A stretch of 64,000 bases of DNA from an uncultured Pelagibacteraceae bacterium (GTDB taxonomy: Bacteria; Pseudomonadota; Alphaproteobacteria; Pelagibacterales; Pelagibacteraceae). The position numbers were made by a program, and so were the translations under genes. Under the pieces are notes generated by a model. It made no database searches. It had not been told where the DNA came from and saw only the letters and a list, made by a program, of their open reading frames with translations. Positions 39,573 through 49,786 of the stretch are shown in pieces. The stretch spans positions 1-64,000 of the forward strand of contig CABXTC010000005.1 of the NCBI GenBank assembly GCA_902515095.1. Direction: 5' to 3'. The first letter of the stretch is position 1, and every line of letters starts with the position of its first letter.

Positions 39573-40748
39573 ATGACCAAATCATTTAAGACTTTTTTAA
39601 AACATACTGCAAAAGATTTTCACAATCAGTCAGTAAATCCTCCAGTTGTAAGAGCCTCGACAATAATATTTAAGTCAATGAAAGATATAAGAAAGACACA
39701 AGCTAAGGCTAAAAAAAACCCAATAGGTGGTCATTATGACTACGGTCGCCAAGGAACCTCCACAACTTATATTTTGCAAAAAATTTTAACTAAACTTGAG
39801 GAAAGCTACCATGTTTTTACAACACCAACAGGTTTTGGATCAGTTTTTTTAGCAATATTCAGTGTTACACGCCCTGGAGATGAAATTATAGTAGCAGATC
39901 CAGTCTATAGTCCAACAAGATTATTTACAGAAAAATTTTTAAAAGAATTTAATATTAAAACAATTTTTTATAATCCTACTAACCTAAAAACATTGGAAAA
40001 AAATATAACAAAAAAAACAAAGTTAATATTTGTTGAGAATCCCGGAAGTAATACATTTGATTTTCAAGATCTTGGAAAAATTGTATCAATTGCAAAGAAA
40101 AATAAGATTTTAACAGCAATAGATAATACCTGGGGAACTCCATATTTTTTAAAACCAATTAAACTTGGATTTGATATGGCCATTGTATCAGCAACAAAAT
40201 ATTATTCTGGTCATTCAGATGTCATGGGTGGAAGTTTAGCGGTAAATAAAAAAGTTTTTCCAAAAGTTTATAATGCTGAGAGAATAACAGGTTTGAGATT
40301 AGGACCAGATGATGCTTATTTAATCACAAGAGGTTTGAGAACTTTAGATGTCAGACTAGATCGTCATAGAGAAAATGCAAATAAAGTTGCGGCATTTTTA
40401 TCAAGAAATAGGAAATTTAAATTGTTATATCCTTTCAAAAAAGACTCTATTAATTTTAGAATGTGGAAAAAATATTACTCAGGTGCTTCAGGTTTAATGG
40501 GTTTAAAAATAAAATCTAAAAATATTAACTCTGTAAGAAAATTTGTAAATTCACTTAAATTATTTGGCTATGGCTATAGTTGGGGTGGTTTTGAGAGTTT
40601 AGTTTTACATCAAGAATTTAGAGAAACAGGAAAAAGAAAATATATGCATTTAGCAAAAGATGAACACTTAGTTAGGTTTCATATAGGTCTTGAAGATCCT
40701 AACGACCTTATCGCTGATATTAAGCAAGCTCTTAAACATTTAAAATAA
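39573..40748 (+). CDS. metC: Cystathionine beta-lyase-like PLP enzyme (Cys/Met metabolism)
   Basis: YDYGRQGTSTTYILQ; AIDNTWGTPYFLKP; SATKYYSGHSDVMGGSL; upstream part of ORF is a TTG extension. Confidence 0.88.
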   Translation: MTKSFKTFLKHTAKDFHNQSVNPPVVRASTIIFKSMKDIRKTQAKAKKNPIGGHYDYGRQGTSTTYILQKILTKLEESYHVFTTPTGFGSVFLAIFSVTRPGDEIIVADPVYSPTRLFTEKFLKEFNIKTIFYNPTNLKTLEKNITKKTKLIFVENPGSNTFDFQDLGKIVSIAKKNKILTAIDNTWGTPYFLKPIKLGFDMAIVSATKYYSGHSDVMGGSLAVNKKVFPKVYNAERITGLRLGPDDAYLITRGLRTLDVRLDRHRENANKVAAFLSRNRKFKLLYPFKKDSINFRMWKKYYSGASGLMGLKIKSKNINSVRKFVNSLKLFGYGYSWGGFESLVLHQEFRETGKRKYMHLAKDEHLVRFHIGLEDPNDLIADIKQALKHLK

Positions 40749-40752
40749 ACAC

Positions 40753-41973
40753 ATGTCCTCTGAAAAATTTATAAGAAATAATACTGCTTTAATCACTCTA
40801 ATTGCTGCCAGCTTAGTGGTCTTGATTTCATTAGGAGTAAGACAAACTTTTGGAATGTTTTTTATGGACTTTAAAGATGACTTAGGAATTTCTTTAACCC
40901 AATCAGGATTATCAATTGGAATCCAAATGTTAATGTGGGGATTGACAGGACCTATATTTGGTGCAATTGCCGACAAGTATGGTGGACATAAAGCGATTGC
41001 ATTGGCATTTGTTTTTTTTATAGTTGGTGTCTATTTTTTATATGCAGGGCCAAATACTGGAATTTTTTTTCAAATAGATATGGGTGTTTTAATTGGAATT
41101 GGTTTAGGGGGAACAGCAATTAGTATCCCAATGTCGATAGTTGGAAAGCACTTTCCATTATCAAATAGAACAATTGCAATGAGTATAGTTACAGCAGTTG
41201 GATCTTTTGGATATTTTTTATCTCCAATATTAACTCAATATTCTTTAACAGAAAATGGTTGGCAGACAACTTTATTATCATTTCTGGTAGCTTTAGTTAT
41301 TGGATTAGGCATTTCATTTTTTGTTAGATCACCTTCATTAGAACAAACCATTGAAAAACCAAATACTCAAAGTTTATCTGATGCTGTTAAAGAGGCGTTT
41401 GGAACAAAAAGTTATATCTTATTAGTGTCAGGTTTTTTTGTTTGTGGTTTTCATATAACTTTAGTAGGCACACATGTTCCTACCTACGTAATTGATCGTG
41501 GATTAGAAAGCTGGACTGCTGCAGCAATTTTATCATTAATTGGACTATTTAACATTTTTGGATCTCTTACTAGCGGTTATCTATCAACTAAAATGAGTAA
41601 AAAGATAATATTAAGTGCTATTTATAGTTTAAGAGGTTTATCAATTATCTTATTCATATTTTTACCAGCTAGTAATATTAACTCATTTATTTTTGGAGCA
41701 AGTTTTGGTTTTTTATGGTTATCAACTGTACCTGCAACAAGTGGAATTGTTGCACATATGTTTGGCACTAAATACTTAGGACTTTTATATGGTATCGTAT
41801 TTTTAAGTCATCAAATTGGATCGTTTTTTGGAGCATATCTTGGAGGTTTATTTCACGATCTTTATGGGTCATATGATTACGCGTGGTATTTAGCAATTGC
41901 TTTATCTGTCTTTGCAGCAATAATTCATTTACCAATAAAAGAACAACCAGTTATGAGATTGAAAACAGAATAA
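40753..41973 (+). CDS. MFS transporter
   Basis: 12-TM length, GPIFGAIADKYGGHKAIA loop motif. Confidence 0.92.
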   Translation: MSSEKFIRNNTALITLIAASLVVLISLGVRQTFGMFFMDFKDDLGISLTQSGLSIGIQMLMWGLTGPIFGAIADKYGGHKAIALAFVFFIVGVYFLYAGPNTGIFFQIDMGVLIGIGLGGTAISIPMSIVGKHFPLSNRTIAMSIVTAVGSFGYFLSPILTQYSLTENGWQTTLLSFLVALVIGLGISFFVRSPSLEQTIEKPNTQSLSDAVKEAFGTKSYILLVSGFFVCGFHITLVGTHVPTYVIDRGLESWTAAAILSLIGLFNIFGSLTSGYLSTKMSKKIILSAIYSLRGLSIILFIFLPASNINSFIFGASFGFLWLSTVPATSGIVAHMFGTKYLGLLYGIVFLSHQIGSFFGAYLGGLFHDLYGSYDYAWYLAIALSVFAAIIHLPIKEQPVMRLKTE

Positions 41974-41974
41974 A

Positions 41975-43135
41975 TTGAGTAAAGAAAATCAACTTAAAGA
42001 GATACATACATCAGGTAAAGCTTACGCCATATATAAATCAATAAATGGGTTTGATTTATATACTGACTTTTCAAAAAAGATTACTTTAAATAACAAAAAT
42101 GTTTCTAGTTTTTTAAACAAGAAAAGAATTAGTAAAAAACCTCAAGACACAGATTTATTTATTGGTTTTTTTGGATATGAATTATTAAATAATTTAATTG
42201 GAATTAAAGTTCCAAAACAAAAAAGTACGAATTTTCCAAAAGGAATATTCTATAAACCAGAAAAAAAAATAAGCTATTCTAACAATCTAGTCAATTATAG
42301 GATTGATAAAATCAGACTGAAAAAAAAATTTAAGATTAATATTAATAGAAAATCCTACACAAAAATTTTTGATAAATTTAAAAAAAAAATCAAAAGTGGC
42401 GAAACTTACCAAATTAAGATCTGCACAAAATATAAACTCAAATCTGCAATTGACCCATTAGATTTTTTTTGTAGACTTTCAAAAACAAATTTAGCTCCTG
42501 AAGCTTTTATGATCAGAGATAAAGATTATTCGATTATAAGCTGTTCCCCTGAAAACTTGATCACTAAAAAGGGTTCTTTAATTACTACCAAACCTATAGC
42601 TGGGACAGTTAGAAAAAATAAAAGAATGAATAAAATTAAAGCCTTAAGTTATTTTAGAAATAATATTAAAGAAACTAAAGAGCACAATATGATCGTAGAT
42701 ATGGAAAGAAGTGATATGTCTAGGATATGTAAAGTTGGAACTGTTAAATTGATAAAACAGAAAGCTGTCGAGGAATATAAAGACCTTTTTCATTATGTTA
42801 GTTTAATCAAAGGTAAAATTAAAAATAATATTAATAATATAGATATAATTAAAGCAATGATGCCGGGTGGATCAGTAATAGGTTGCCCTAAGATTAGCAC
42901 ACTCAATCTTCTTAATAATCAAGAAAAAGAAAATAGAAATATTTACACAGGAAGCTTTGGATATCTAAAGTTTAATGGAGATATGAAGTTCAATATAATT
43001 ATTAGGTCAATATTAAATTATAAAGATATTTCTGAAATCTCAGTAGCATCCGGTGTTGTTGTTGATAGTAATGCAAAACATGAATTTGGAGAAAATTTTA
43101 TTAAAGCAAAAGCATTAATTGATCTCTTTAAATGA
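41975..43135 (+). CDS. pabB: Chorismate-binding enzyme, aminodeoxychorismate/anthranilate synthase component I (TTG start)
   Basis: GETYQIKICTKYKLKS; TTKPIAGTVRKNKR; MMPGGSVIGCPKIST. Confidence 0.87.
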   Translation: MSKENQLKEIHTSGKAYAIYKSINGFDLYTDFSKKITLNNKNVSSFLNKKRISKKPQDTDLFIGFFGYELLNNLIGIKVPKQKSTNFPKGIFYKPEKKISYSNNLVNYRIDKIRLKKKFKININRKSYTKIFDKFKKKIKSGETYQIKICTKYKLKSAIDPLDFFCRLSKTNLAPEAFMIRDKDYSIISCSPENLITKKGSLITTKPIAGTVRKNKRMNKIKALSYFRNNIKETKEHNMIVDMERSDMSRICKVGTVKLIKQKAVEEYKDLFHYVSLIKGKIKNNINNIDIIKAMMPGGSVIGCPKISTLNLLNNQEKENRNIYTGSFGYLKFNGDMKFNIIIRSILNYKDISEISVASGVVVDSNAKHEFGENFIKAKALIDLFK

Positions 43136-43689
43136 TTTACGTTATAGACCATAAAGACTCTTTTACACATAATGTTGTTCATCAATTTTCGTTATTTGAT
43201 AAAGTTGAGTGTGATAATTACAACAATATTGATGAGATAAAACTTAACAAAGCAAAAGTAATTGTTTTTTCTCCTGGCCCAGGAAACCCTAAGAACTATC
43301 CATTAACTTCAAAAATTTATAATAAATTTAAAGGAAAAAAAAAAATAATTGGAATTTGTTTAGGATTTCAACAAATATTATTTAGCGAAGGTGCTAAAAT
43401 TATTGAGCAAAATAAAATTTATCATGGTTATCAATCGAGCATTAAAGTTCACAGCAAAAATTCATTATTTAAAAAAAATCAAATTTTCAAAGTAGGTCGC
43501 TATCATTCCTTAAAATTAAAAGAACCTTTTAAAATTAAAGATTTTGAGATAACTATGAGATGTTTGGAATCAAAAGTAGCAATGGCTTTTGAAAATAACA
43601 AGGATAAAATTTATGGATTTCAATTTCACCCAGAATCTTTTTTAACTATCAATGGTAACTTTCTTATTAAAAAAATCTTATCGTCTTAG
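43132..43689 (+). CDS. pabA: Glutamine amidotransferase, component II
   Basis: FSPGPGNPKNYP; GICLGFQQILF; GFQFHPESF. Confidence 0.9.
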   Translation: MIYVIDHKDSFTHNVVHQFSLFDKVECDNYNNIDEIKLNKAKVIVFSPGPGNPKNYPLTSKIYNKFKGKKKIIGICLGFQQILFSEGAKIIEQNKIYHGYQSSIKVHSKNSLFKKNQIFKVGRYHSLKLKEPFKIKDFEITMRCLESKVAMAFENNKDKIYGFQFHPESFLTINGNFLIKKILSS

Positions 43690-44428
43690 AAATCTACAAG
43701 AAATAGATTTTAAAGATTTATGGGGTGATCATGGAATTTTTACAACTATGTGGATTTTTGGCAAACCACCAAAAATTTTATTTTTTAAAGATCATCTTTC
43801 CAATCTTCTTAAATCCTTAAAGAAATATAAAATAAAAAAAAGATCTATTAAGAGTGATATTTTGCAAATATTAAATGAAAATTTATCTAAAAAAAAAAAT
43901 TATAATCATCTATTAAGAGTCGCTTTAAATAAAAACACTATATCAATATCTTTAAGAAAACGTTTAATTCCAAAATTGAATTTTAATTTAAAACTTGTTA
44001 ATCTTAAAAGAGAAAAACCACAATTTAAAAACTTAAAATATAAAAAAATTTTATTTCATTTATCTAAAATGGATAATACTAAATCTGATATTGGTCTTGT
44101 TTTTAATAAGAAACTTTTTGAAACAGGTACCTCTAATCTTTTGTTTGTTAAAAATAATAAAATTTTTACACCAAAAAAAGATTATTATGAGGGTATAACA
44201 TATAAATTTTTTAGATCTAAAATTAAGAAAATTTATAAAAGAGAAATTTTCGTTAAAGAATTGTTGAAATTTGATGAAATATTATTGATAGGTTCTGGTA
44301 AGGGTGTAGCTTCAGTTAAAACAATTAAACAAATTGGTTGGAAAAGAAAAAAAGTAAAACACTATAATATATTTTTAAAGTATTACCGTTCGGCTATTAA
44401 AAATTCTGATTTATATAAGTTTAATTAA
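43652..44428 (+). CDS. pabC: Class IV aminotransferase, putative aminodeoxychorismate lyase
   Basis: LFETGTSNLLFVKNNKIFTP; YYEGITYKFF; position after pabBA. Confidence 0.78.
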   Translation: MVTFLLKKSYRLRNLQEIDFKDLWGDHGIFTTMWIFGKPPKILFFKDHLSNLLKSLKKYKIKKRSIKSDILQILNENLSKKKNYNHLLRVALNKNTISISLRKRLIPKLNFNLKLVNLKREKPQFKNLKYKKILFHLSKMDNTKSDIGLVFNKKLFETGTSNLLFVKNNKIFTPKKDYYEGITYKFFRSKIKKIYKREIFVKELLKFDEILLIGSGKGVASVKTIKQIGWKRKKVKHYNIFLKYYRSAIKNSDLYKFN

Positions 44429-44826
44429 TGAAAGATCCAAATAACCCATGTTTATTTTGTAATACTAGAAAGAGTGGTTTTACTCTTCAGAATGAATTGG
44501 CCTATGCAAGTTATGACACCTATCCTGTTTCCAAACATCATTGCTTGATAATACCAAAAAGACATATAAAAGATTTTTTTGAATTAACTGATAAAGAATT
44601 ATTAGCCTGCAATGATCTTATTAAAAAAGTCAAAGATGAAATAAAAAAAAAAGACCCAAATATTAATGGTTTTAATCTTGGAACAAATATAGGTAAGGCG
44701 TCAGGTCAATCTATTTTACACTGTCACTTTCATTTAATCCCTCGAAGATTAGGAGATGTTGAGAATCCTCAGGGGGGAGTAAGATCAGTTATCCCCAATA
44801 AGCAACACTATAAAAGAAAAAAATAG
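44428..44826 (+). CDS. HIT family protein
   Basis: HHCLIIPKRHIKDFFEL; GQSILHCHFHLIPRR. Confidence 0.94.
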   Translation: MKDPNNPCLFCNTRKSGFTLQNELAYASYDTYPVSKHHCLIIPKRHIKDFFELTDKELLACNDLIKKVKDEIKKKDPNINGFNLGTNIGKASGQSILHCHFHLIPRRLGDVENPQGGVRSVIPNKQHYKRKK

Positions 44827-44929
44827 CCTGTTATTTAAGGTTAATTGCGATGAGTTAGCAATTGAACTATTTTTTCAAATAGATTAGAAACTTTAAAAAT
44901 TAGTTTAAAAATTCTAACATAAGGCGGAT

Positions 44930-45724
44930 ATGTTTAATACAAACCCATTTTCTGTTTTAGCAGAAACAATTCCCCCTATAGCAATGCAGGGTTTTATAGT
45001 TGCAATGATAATTTTAATAGCCCTTGGTACTATTATTCAAATGATACATCATAAAAATCTTACATATTTTTTCAATAATGCAAAAAAAGCAAAATTATCT
45101 GCTACTAAAGAACTAGGTTTTGGAGAAAAGACATCGATTATTGCAAAAACAACAGTTGTTGATATTGGTACGACCTCAGAACTTGGTTTTGGTAAAAGAA
45201 GACTAGCTCACGTACTTGGCATGTATGGAACAATTTTATTTTGGGTTTCATCAGGTATTTTAGTTTTTGGTTATACTGGAGTTGGTAAATCGAATTCAGA
45301 AATGTGGTCTATGCTATGGCATGCAGGTGCAATTTTAACTTGCTTAGGTGGTTACTGGTTCTGGTTTTTTTTAAGAGTTGATGTTTCAGCAGAAGCACAC
45401 CCTTGGTATAGAATTATTAAAGCAGACTTGTTTGTATTGGCTTTGTTAGCATGTGCAACTTTCGGTTTAGCTTGGTCATATACTCAATTTAATGGACAGA
45501 TTGGTCTATCATATCTATTTTTTATTTTATTTGTTGCCGCAAATTTGATTTTGTTTGGTGGAGTTTATTGGTCAAAATTTGCGCATATGTTTTACAAACC
45601 AGGAGCAGCAATACAGAAGAACTTAGCAGAAGCTGACGGTTCAAGAGACAATCTTCCACCTCCAGCAGATGCACCTGAGCAATTTGGTCTAGGTATAAAA
45701 AGAGAAGAGCCAAAACACTATTAA
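44930..45724 (+). CDS. aprM: AprM-like membrane protein of adenylylsulfate reductase cluster
   Basis: Multi-TM protein directly upstream of aprBA. Confidence 0.82.
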   Translation: MFNTNPFSVLAETIPPIAMQGFIVAMIILIALGTIIQMIHHKNLTYFFNNAKKAKLSATKELGFGEKTSIIAKTTVVDIGTTSELGFGKRRLAHVLGMYGTILFWVSSGILVFGYTGVGKSNSEMWSMLWHAGAILTCLGGYWFWFFLRVDVSAEAHPWYRIIKADLFVLALLACATFGLAWSYTQFNGQIGLSYLFFILFVAANLILFGGVYWSKFAHMFYKPGAAIQKNLAEADGSRDNLPPPADAPEQFGLGIKREEPKHY

Positions 45725-45755
45725 TATGTTATTAAAAAAAGGAGAAAATTAAATT

Positions 45756-46226
45756 ATGTCAACTTTTGTATACATGACTAGATGTGATGGCTGTGGCCAT
45801 TGTGTGGATATTTGTCCATCTGATATTATGCACATAGATGAAAATATTAGACGTGCAAAAAATATAGAACCAAATTTTTGTTGGGAATGTTATTCTTGTG
45901 TTAAAGCTTGCCCTAATCATGCAATTGATGTTAGAGGTTATGCTGACTTTGCACCTATGGGTCATAGTGTTAGAGTAAGAAGGGAAGAAGAAAAAGGAAC
46001 AATTTCTTGGAAGATTAAATTTAGAAATGGAACTGAAAAAAATTTTGTTTCTCCAATAACAACTAAACCTTGGGGTAAGTTTATTCCAAAACTTGCTGAA
46101 GGTGATAAACCAAATCAAGGAGAAATTAATTCTCAAAGACTTTATACAGAGCCAGAAGGTTTAAATACTAATGGAGAATTACCATCAGTACCTAAAGACT
46201 CATTTAAAAAAGGAGTTTATTATTAA
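45756..46226 (+). CDS. aprB: Adenylylsulfate reductase beta subunit
   Basis: CDGCGHCVDICPSDIMHID and CWECYSCVKACPNHAIDVRGYADF. Confidence 0.96.
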   Translation: MSTFVYMTRCDGCGHCVDICPSDIMHIDENIRRAKNIEPNFCWECYSCVKACPNHAIDVRGYADFAPMGHSVRVRREEEKGTISWKIKFRNGTEKNFVSPITTKPWGKFIPKLAEGDKPNQGEINSQRLYTEPEGLNTNGELPSVPKDSFKKGVYY

Positions 46227-48085
46227 TGGCTAAACATAAAACACATTATGAAGAGTGTGATGTATTAGTTGTTGGCGGAGGTATGGCGGGAACCGGTGCT
46301 ACTTTTGAAGCTAGACATTGGGGTAGAGACTTAAAAATTGTTTGTGTTGAAAAAGCCAATATAGACAGAAGTGGAGCTGTAGCTCAAGGTTTGTATGCAA
46401 TTAACTGTTATATGGGAATGCAATGGGATGAAAATCAACCAGAGGATCATGTTAGATATGCTAGAAACGATCTGATGGGAATGGTTAGAGAAGACCTAGG
46501 ATACGATATGGCCCGACATGTAGACTCTACAGTACATATGTTTGATGAGTGGGGTTTACCCATGATGAAAAATGAAAAAACTGGAAGATATTTAAGAGAA
46601 GGTAAATGGCAAATAATGATCCATGGGGAAAGTTATAAACCGATTGTTGCAGAAGCAGCAAAAAAATCTGCTGACAAAATTTATAATAGAATAATGGTTA
46701 CCCATTTATTAATGGATGAGGCTAAGGAAAATAGAATTGGTGGAGCAGTTGGATTTAATATGAGAACTGGAGATTTTCATGTATTTAGAGCTAAAGCAGT
46801 AATTGTTGCAGCAGGTGGTGCTTCACATATTTTTAAACCTCGTGCTGTTGGTGAAGGAATGGGAAGAACTTGGTATGCTCCATGGAGCAATGGTTCTGCT
46901 TATGCATTACCAATCGCTGCAGGTGCAAAAATGACTCAAATGGAAAATAGAATTGTTTTATGTAGATTTAAAGATGGTTATGGCCCCGTAGGAGCCTATT
47001 TTTTACATTTAAAAACTTATACACAAAATGCAAACGGAGAGAATTATGAAAAAAAATGGTATAATCAAACTAAAGAATTAGTTGGAGAATATATTGATCA
47101 TCATCCAACTCCTACTTGCTTAAGAAATCATGCATTCATCCAAGAAACTATGGCAGGCGGTGGACCTATTCAAATGGTAACAACTGAGGCTTTTCAAGAT
47201 CCACATTTAGAAACAGTAGGTTGGGAAAATTTTTTAGGAATGACAGTTGGTCAAGCAGTTGTTTGGGCTTCACAAAACATTGATCCAAAATATACTAATC
47301 CTGAATTAACAACTTCTGAACCTTATGTTATGGGTTCTCACGCAACATGTTCAGGAGCATGGGTGAGTGGACCAGAAGATCTTTCTCCACCAGAATATTT
47401 CTGGGGTTATAATAGAATGTTAACTATTGATGGATTGTTTGGTGCAGGAGATACAGTTGGTGGAAGTGCACATAAATTCTCGTCAGGTTCATTTACAGAA
47501 GGCAGATTAGCAGCAAAAGCAGCTGTAAAGTACATAGAAGACAAAAAAGCTGATGGTATTTCAGTATCTGACAAGCAATGTGAGAATTTTAAAGTTAAAG
47601 TTTATAAACCTTTAGAAACTTACACAGTTGCTCAAAATGAAATTACTGGAGGTACTGTTTCTCCTAGTTATATATCCCCAATACAAGGTCTTCAAAGACT
47701 TCAAAGAATTATGGATGAGTATGTAGGAGGAATTGCGACCAACTATATGACCAATGATAATATGCTTAAAAGAGGATTGGAATTATTAGCTTGGTTAGAG
47801 GAAGATTTAGAAAAAGTAGGAGCAGAGGACTATCATCAGTTAATGAGAGCTTGGGAGCTTAAACATAGAGCTTTAACCTCACAATGTGTAACTGAACATA
47901 CACTATTTAGAGAAGAAACACGTTGGCCAGGGTATTATTATAGAGGAGACCATATGAAACTTGATGATGATAATTGGCATTGTCTAACTGTTTCTAGAAG
48001 AGATCCAAAAACTGGCAAATTCTCAATGGAAAAAGTACCTGTGTATCATATTGTAGATGAGAATGAGAAGAAGAAAGCCTCTTAA
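46226..48085 (+). CDS. aprA: Adenylylsulfate reductase alpha subunit
   Basis: CDVLVVGGGMAGTGATFEA; ATCSGAWVSGPEDLSPPEYFWGYNRM; TRWPGYYYRGDH. Confidence 0.97.
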   Translation: MAKHKTHYEECDVLVVGGGMAGTGATFEARHWGRDLKIVCVEKANIDRSGAVAQGLYAINCYMGMQWDENQPEDHVRYARNDLMGMVREDLGYDMARHVDSTVHMFDEWGLPMMKNEKTGRYLREGKWQIMIHGESYKPIVAEAAKKSADKIYNRIMVTHLLMDEAKENRIGGAVGFNMRTGDFHVFRAKAVIVAAGGASHIFKPRAVGEGMGRTWYAPWSNGSAYALPIAAGAKMTQMENRIVLCRFKDGYGPVGAYFLHLKTYTQNANGENYEKKWYNQTKELVGEYIDHHPTPTCLRNHAFIQETMAGGGPIQMVTTEAFQDPHLETVGWENFLGMTVGQAVVWASQNIDPKYTNPELTTSEPYVMGSHATCSGAWVSGPEDLSPPEYFWGYNRMLTIDGLFGAGDTVGGSAHKFSSGSFTEGRLAAKAAVKYIEDKKADGISVSDKQCENFKVKVYKPLETYTVAQNEITGGTVSPSYISPIQGLQRLQRIMDEYVGGIATNYMTNDNMLKRGLELLAWLEEDLEKVGAEDYHQLMRAWELKHRALTSQCVTEHTLFREETRWPGYYYRGDHMKLDDDNWHCLTVSRRDPKTGKFSMEKVPVYHIVDENEKKKAS

Positions 48086-48109
48086 AATATATCAAATAAG
48101 TAAAAATCT

Positions 48110-48460
48110 ATGGACCTTTTAGCTAAAACTGATGAGGAGATATTCAAAATAGGTAAACCATTTTGGGAAAATTTAGTTAGATCTTCAAACCTTAAAGATT
48201 ATGGAGGATTTACAAGAGATTTTTCAACACAAATGCTTTTTGGGGCAAATGAAGTTGAGCTTGGAAAGCAATGGGCTAATAATAAAATAATTACCAATTT
48301 AGATGAAACTTATAAGCCTTTTGGTACATTAAAAAGAGGTGATCACGTTACCGTGCTTATTAAACAGACAAATAAAGAAATTCCAGGGGAGTTTTTAGGC
48401 AGATTAGTTCTTGGGGTCGAGGATAGTGAAGTGAAGGTGTTTGGAGCAACAATTTATTAA
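48110..48460 (+). CDS. Hypothetical protein in apr cluster (116 aa)
   Basis: Intact ORF 25 nt after aprA; no recognised family. Confidence 0.75.
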   Translation: MDLLAKTDEEIFKIGKPFWENLVRSSNLKDYGGFTRDFSTQMLFGANEVELGKQWANNKIITNLDETYKPFGTLKRGDHVTVLIKQTNKEIPGEFLGRLVLGVEDSEVKVFGATIY

Positions 48461-48528
48461 TTTGATCAATTGATAAAATATTAATTATAGTTTGACAATT
48501 TTTTTACTGGGTGTATTGAGAAATATAG

Positions 48529-48663
48529 ATGCACTTTCCAAATATAAAAATTCCCCAAAAAATTAAAGATAATAAAACTAAATTTATTAAGACTGGGATT
48601 TTTTCAGCAATAGGTGCTTGTTGGGGAGTAATCATAGTTGGAACATTTGTAACTTTTAATTAA
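48529..48663 (+). CDS. Single-TM microprotein (44 aa), not in ORF track
   Basis: MHFPNIKIPQKIKDNKTKFIKTGIFSAIGACWGVIIVGTFVTFN*. Confidence 0.5.
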   Translation: MHFPNIKIPQKIKDNKTKFIKTGIFSAIGACWGVIIVGTFVTFN

Positions 48664-48691
48664 GTTATATTAATAGTTTTTTTATTTAAAG

Positions 48692-49786
48692 ATGGACGTT
48701 TTTTTACCTATAGCTCAAGTATTTGTGAATCCTATTGAAATACTTTTGTTAAGTGCAATTGTTGGTGTACTTTCAGGTTTATTTGGTGTTGGAGGTGGTT
48801 TTCTAATGACACCTTTTTTAATTTTTATGGGAGTTCCACCAGCTTATGCAGTTGCAAATGAAGCAAATAATATTTTAGCTACCTCTGTATCAGGATCTAC
48901 AACACATTATTTAAAAAACACTTTAGATTATAAGATGGGTTTAATGATTGTAATTGGTGGTTCTATAGGAACTGCCTTAGGAATTTATACTTTTACTTAT
49001 TTTCAAGATATTGGAAAAATAGATACCGTTATTTCTCTAGCTTACATGTATATACTAGCAATTATTGGCACATTAATGCTTGTAGAAAGTCTTGGAGAAA
49101 TCGATAAAGCAAAAAAAAATATTGTAGAAAGAAAAAAGTTACACGTTCATTATTGGATACATGGCCTTCCTTTAAGAATGAGATTTCCAAAATCAAAATT
49201 ATATGAAAGTGTGTTTACACCAATTATAATAGGACTGGTAGTTGGATTTATTGCTGCAATAATGGGGATAGGTGGTGCTTTCATTTTGGTACCCGCTATG
49301 ATCTATATTATTAAAATGCCAACAAGATTGGTTCCGGGCACTTCTTTATTTGTAACAATTTTTGTAAGTGTGATTGTTACTTTTTTACACTCTATTAACT
49401 ATGGTTCGATTGACTTAATGTTAGTTGTTATGTTGGTAGTTGGATCAATAGTCGGGGTTCAAATTGGTCAAAAACTTGGAGAACAAATTGATAGTTCAGG
49501 ATTAAAAGCTTTATTAGCAATTTTATTATTAGTCGTTGGAATAATCATCGCTTATGATACTTTTTTTGCAGAAGAAATTCAGAAAGAAACAATCAAAGTA
49601 GTAGATAAGGATTTTAATTTCTTTTCTAAGTTTATTAAAGAATTTTCAAAAGATATGCCTTTCTTCTATGGATTATTCTCGATTTTATTTGCAGTCTCTC
49701 TTGGAATTGCTGCAGCATTTATAAGGAGATCTATTTCAAATTTTAGAAAAAAATATTTTAATAAAACTGTAAAACAATCTAAATAA
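48692..49786 (+). CDS. TauE/SafE family sulfite exporter
   Basis: Duplicated GxxxGLFGVGGGFLMTP and AAIMGIGGAFILVPAMIY motifs. Confidence 0.92.
   Translation: MDVFLPIAQVFVNPIEILLLSAIVGVLSGLFGVGGGFLMTPFLIFMGVPPAYAVANEANNILATSVSGSTTHYLKNTLDYKMGLMIVIGGSIGTALGIYTFTYFQDIGKIDTVISLAYMYILAIIGTLMLVESLGEIDKAKKNIVERKKLHVHYWIHGLPLRMRFPKSKLYESVFTPIIIGLVVGFIAAIMGIGGAFILVPAMIYIIKMPTRLVPGTSLFVTIFVSVIVTFLHSINYGSIDLMLVVMLVVGSIVGVQIGQKLGEQIDSSGLKALLAILLLVVGIIIAYDTFFAEEIQKETIKVVDKDFNFFSKFIKEFSKDMPFFYGLFSILFAVSLGIAAAFIRRSISNFRKKYFNKTVKQSK

Noticed and set aside
44843-44863. AATTGC-N9-GCAATT hairpin before aprM, considered as a riboswitch
   Set aside because: Only 6 bp, no match to a riboswitch core I know; at most a weak terminator of the HIT operon.
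45759-46136. 125-aa minus-strand ORF over aprB
   Set aside because: Antisense to a clear ferredoxin-type subunit; Ser/Asn/Thr-rich composition with no family signal.
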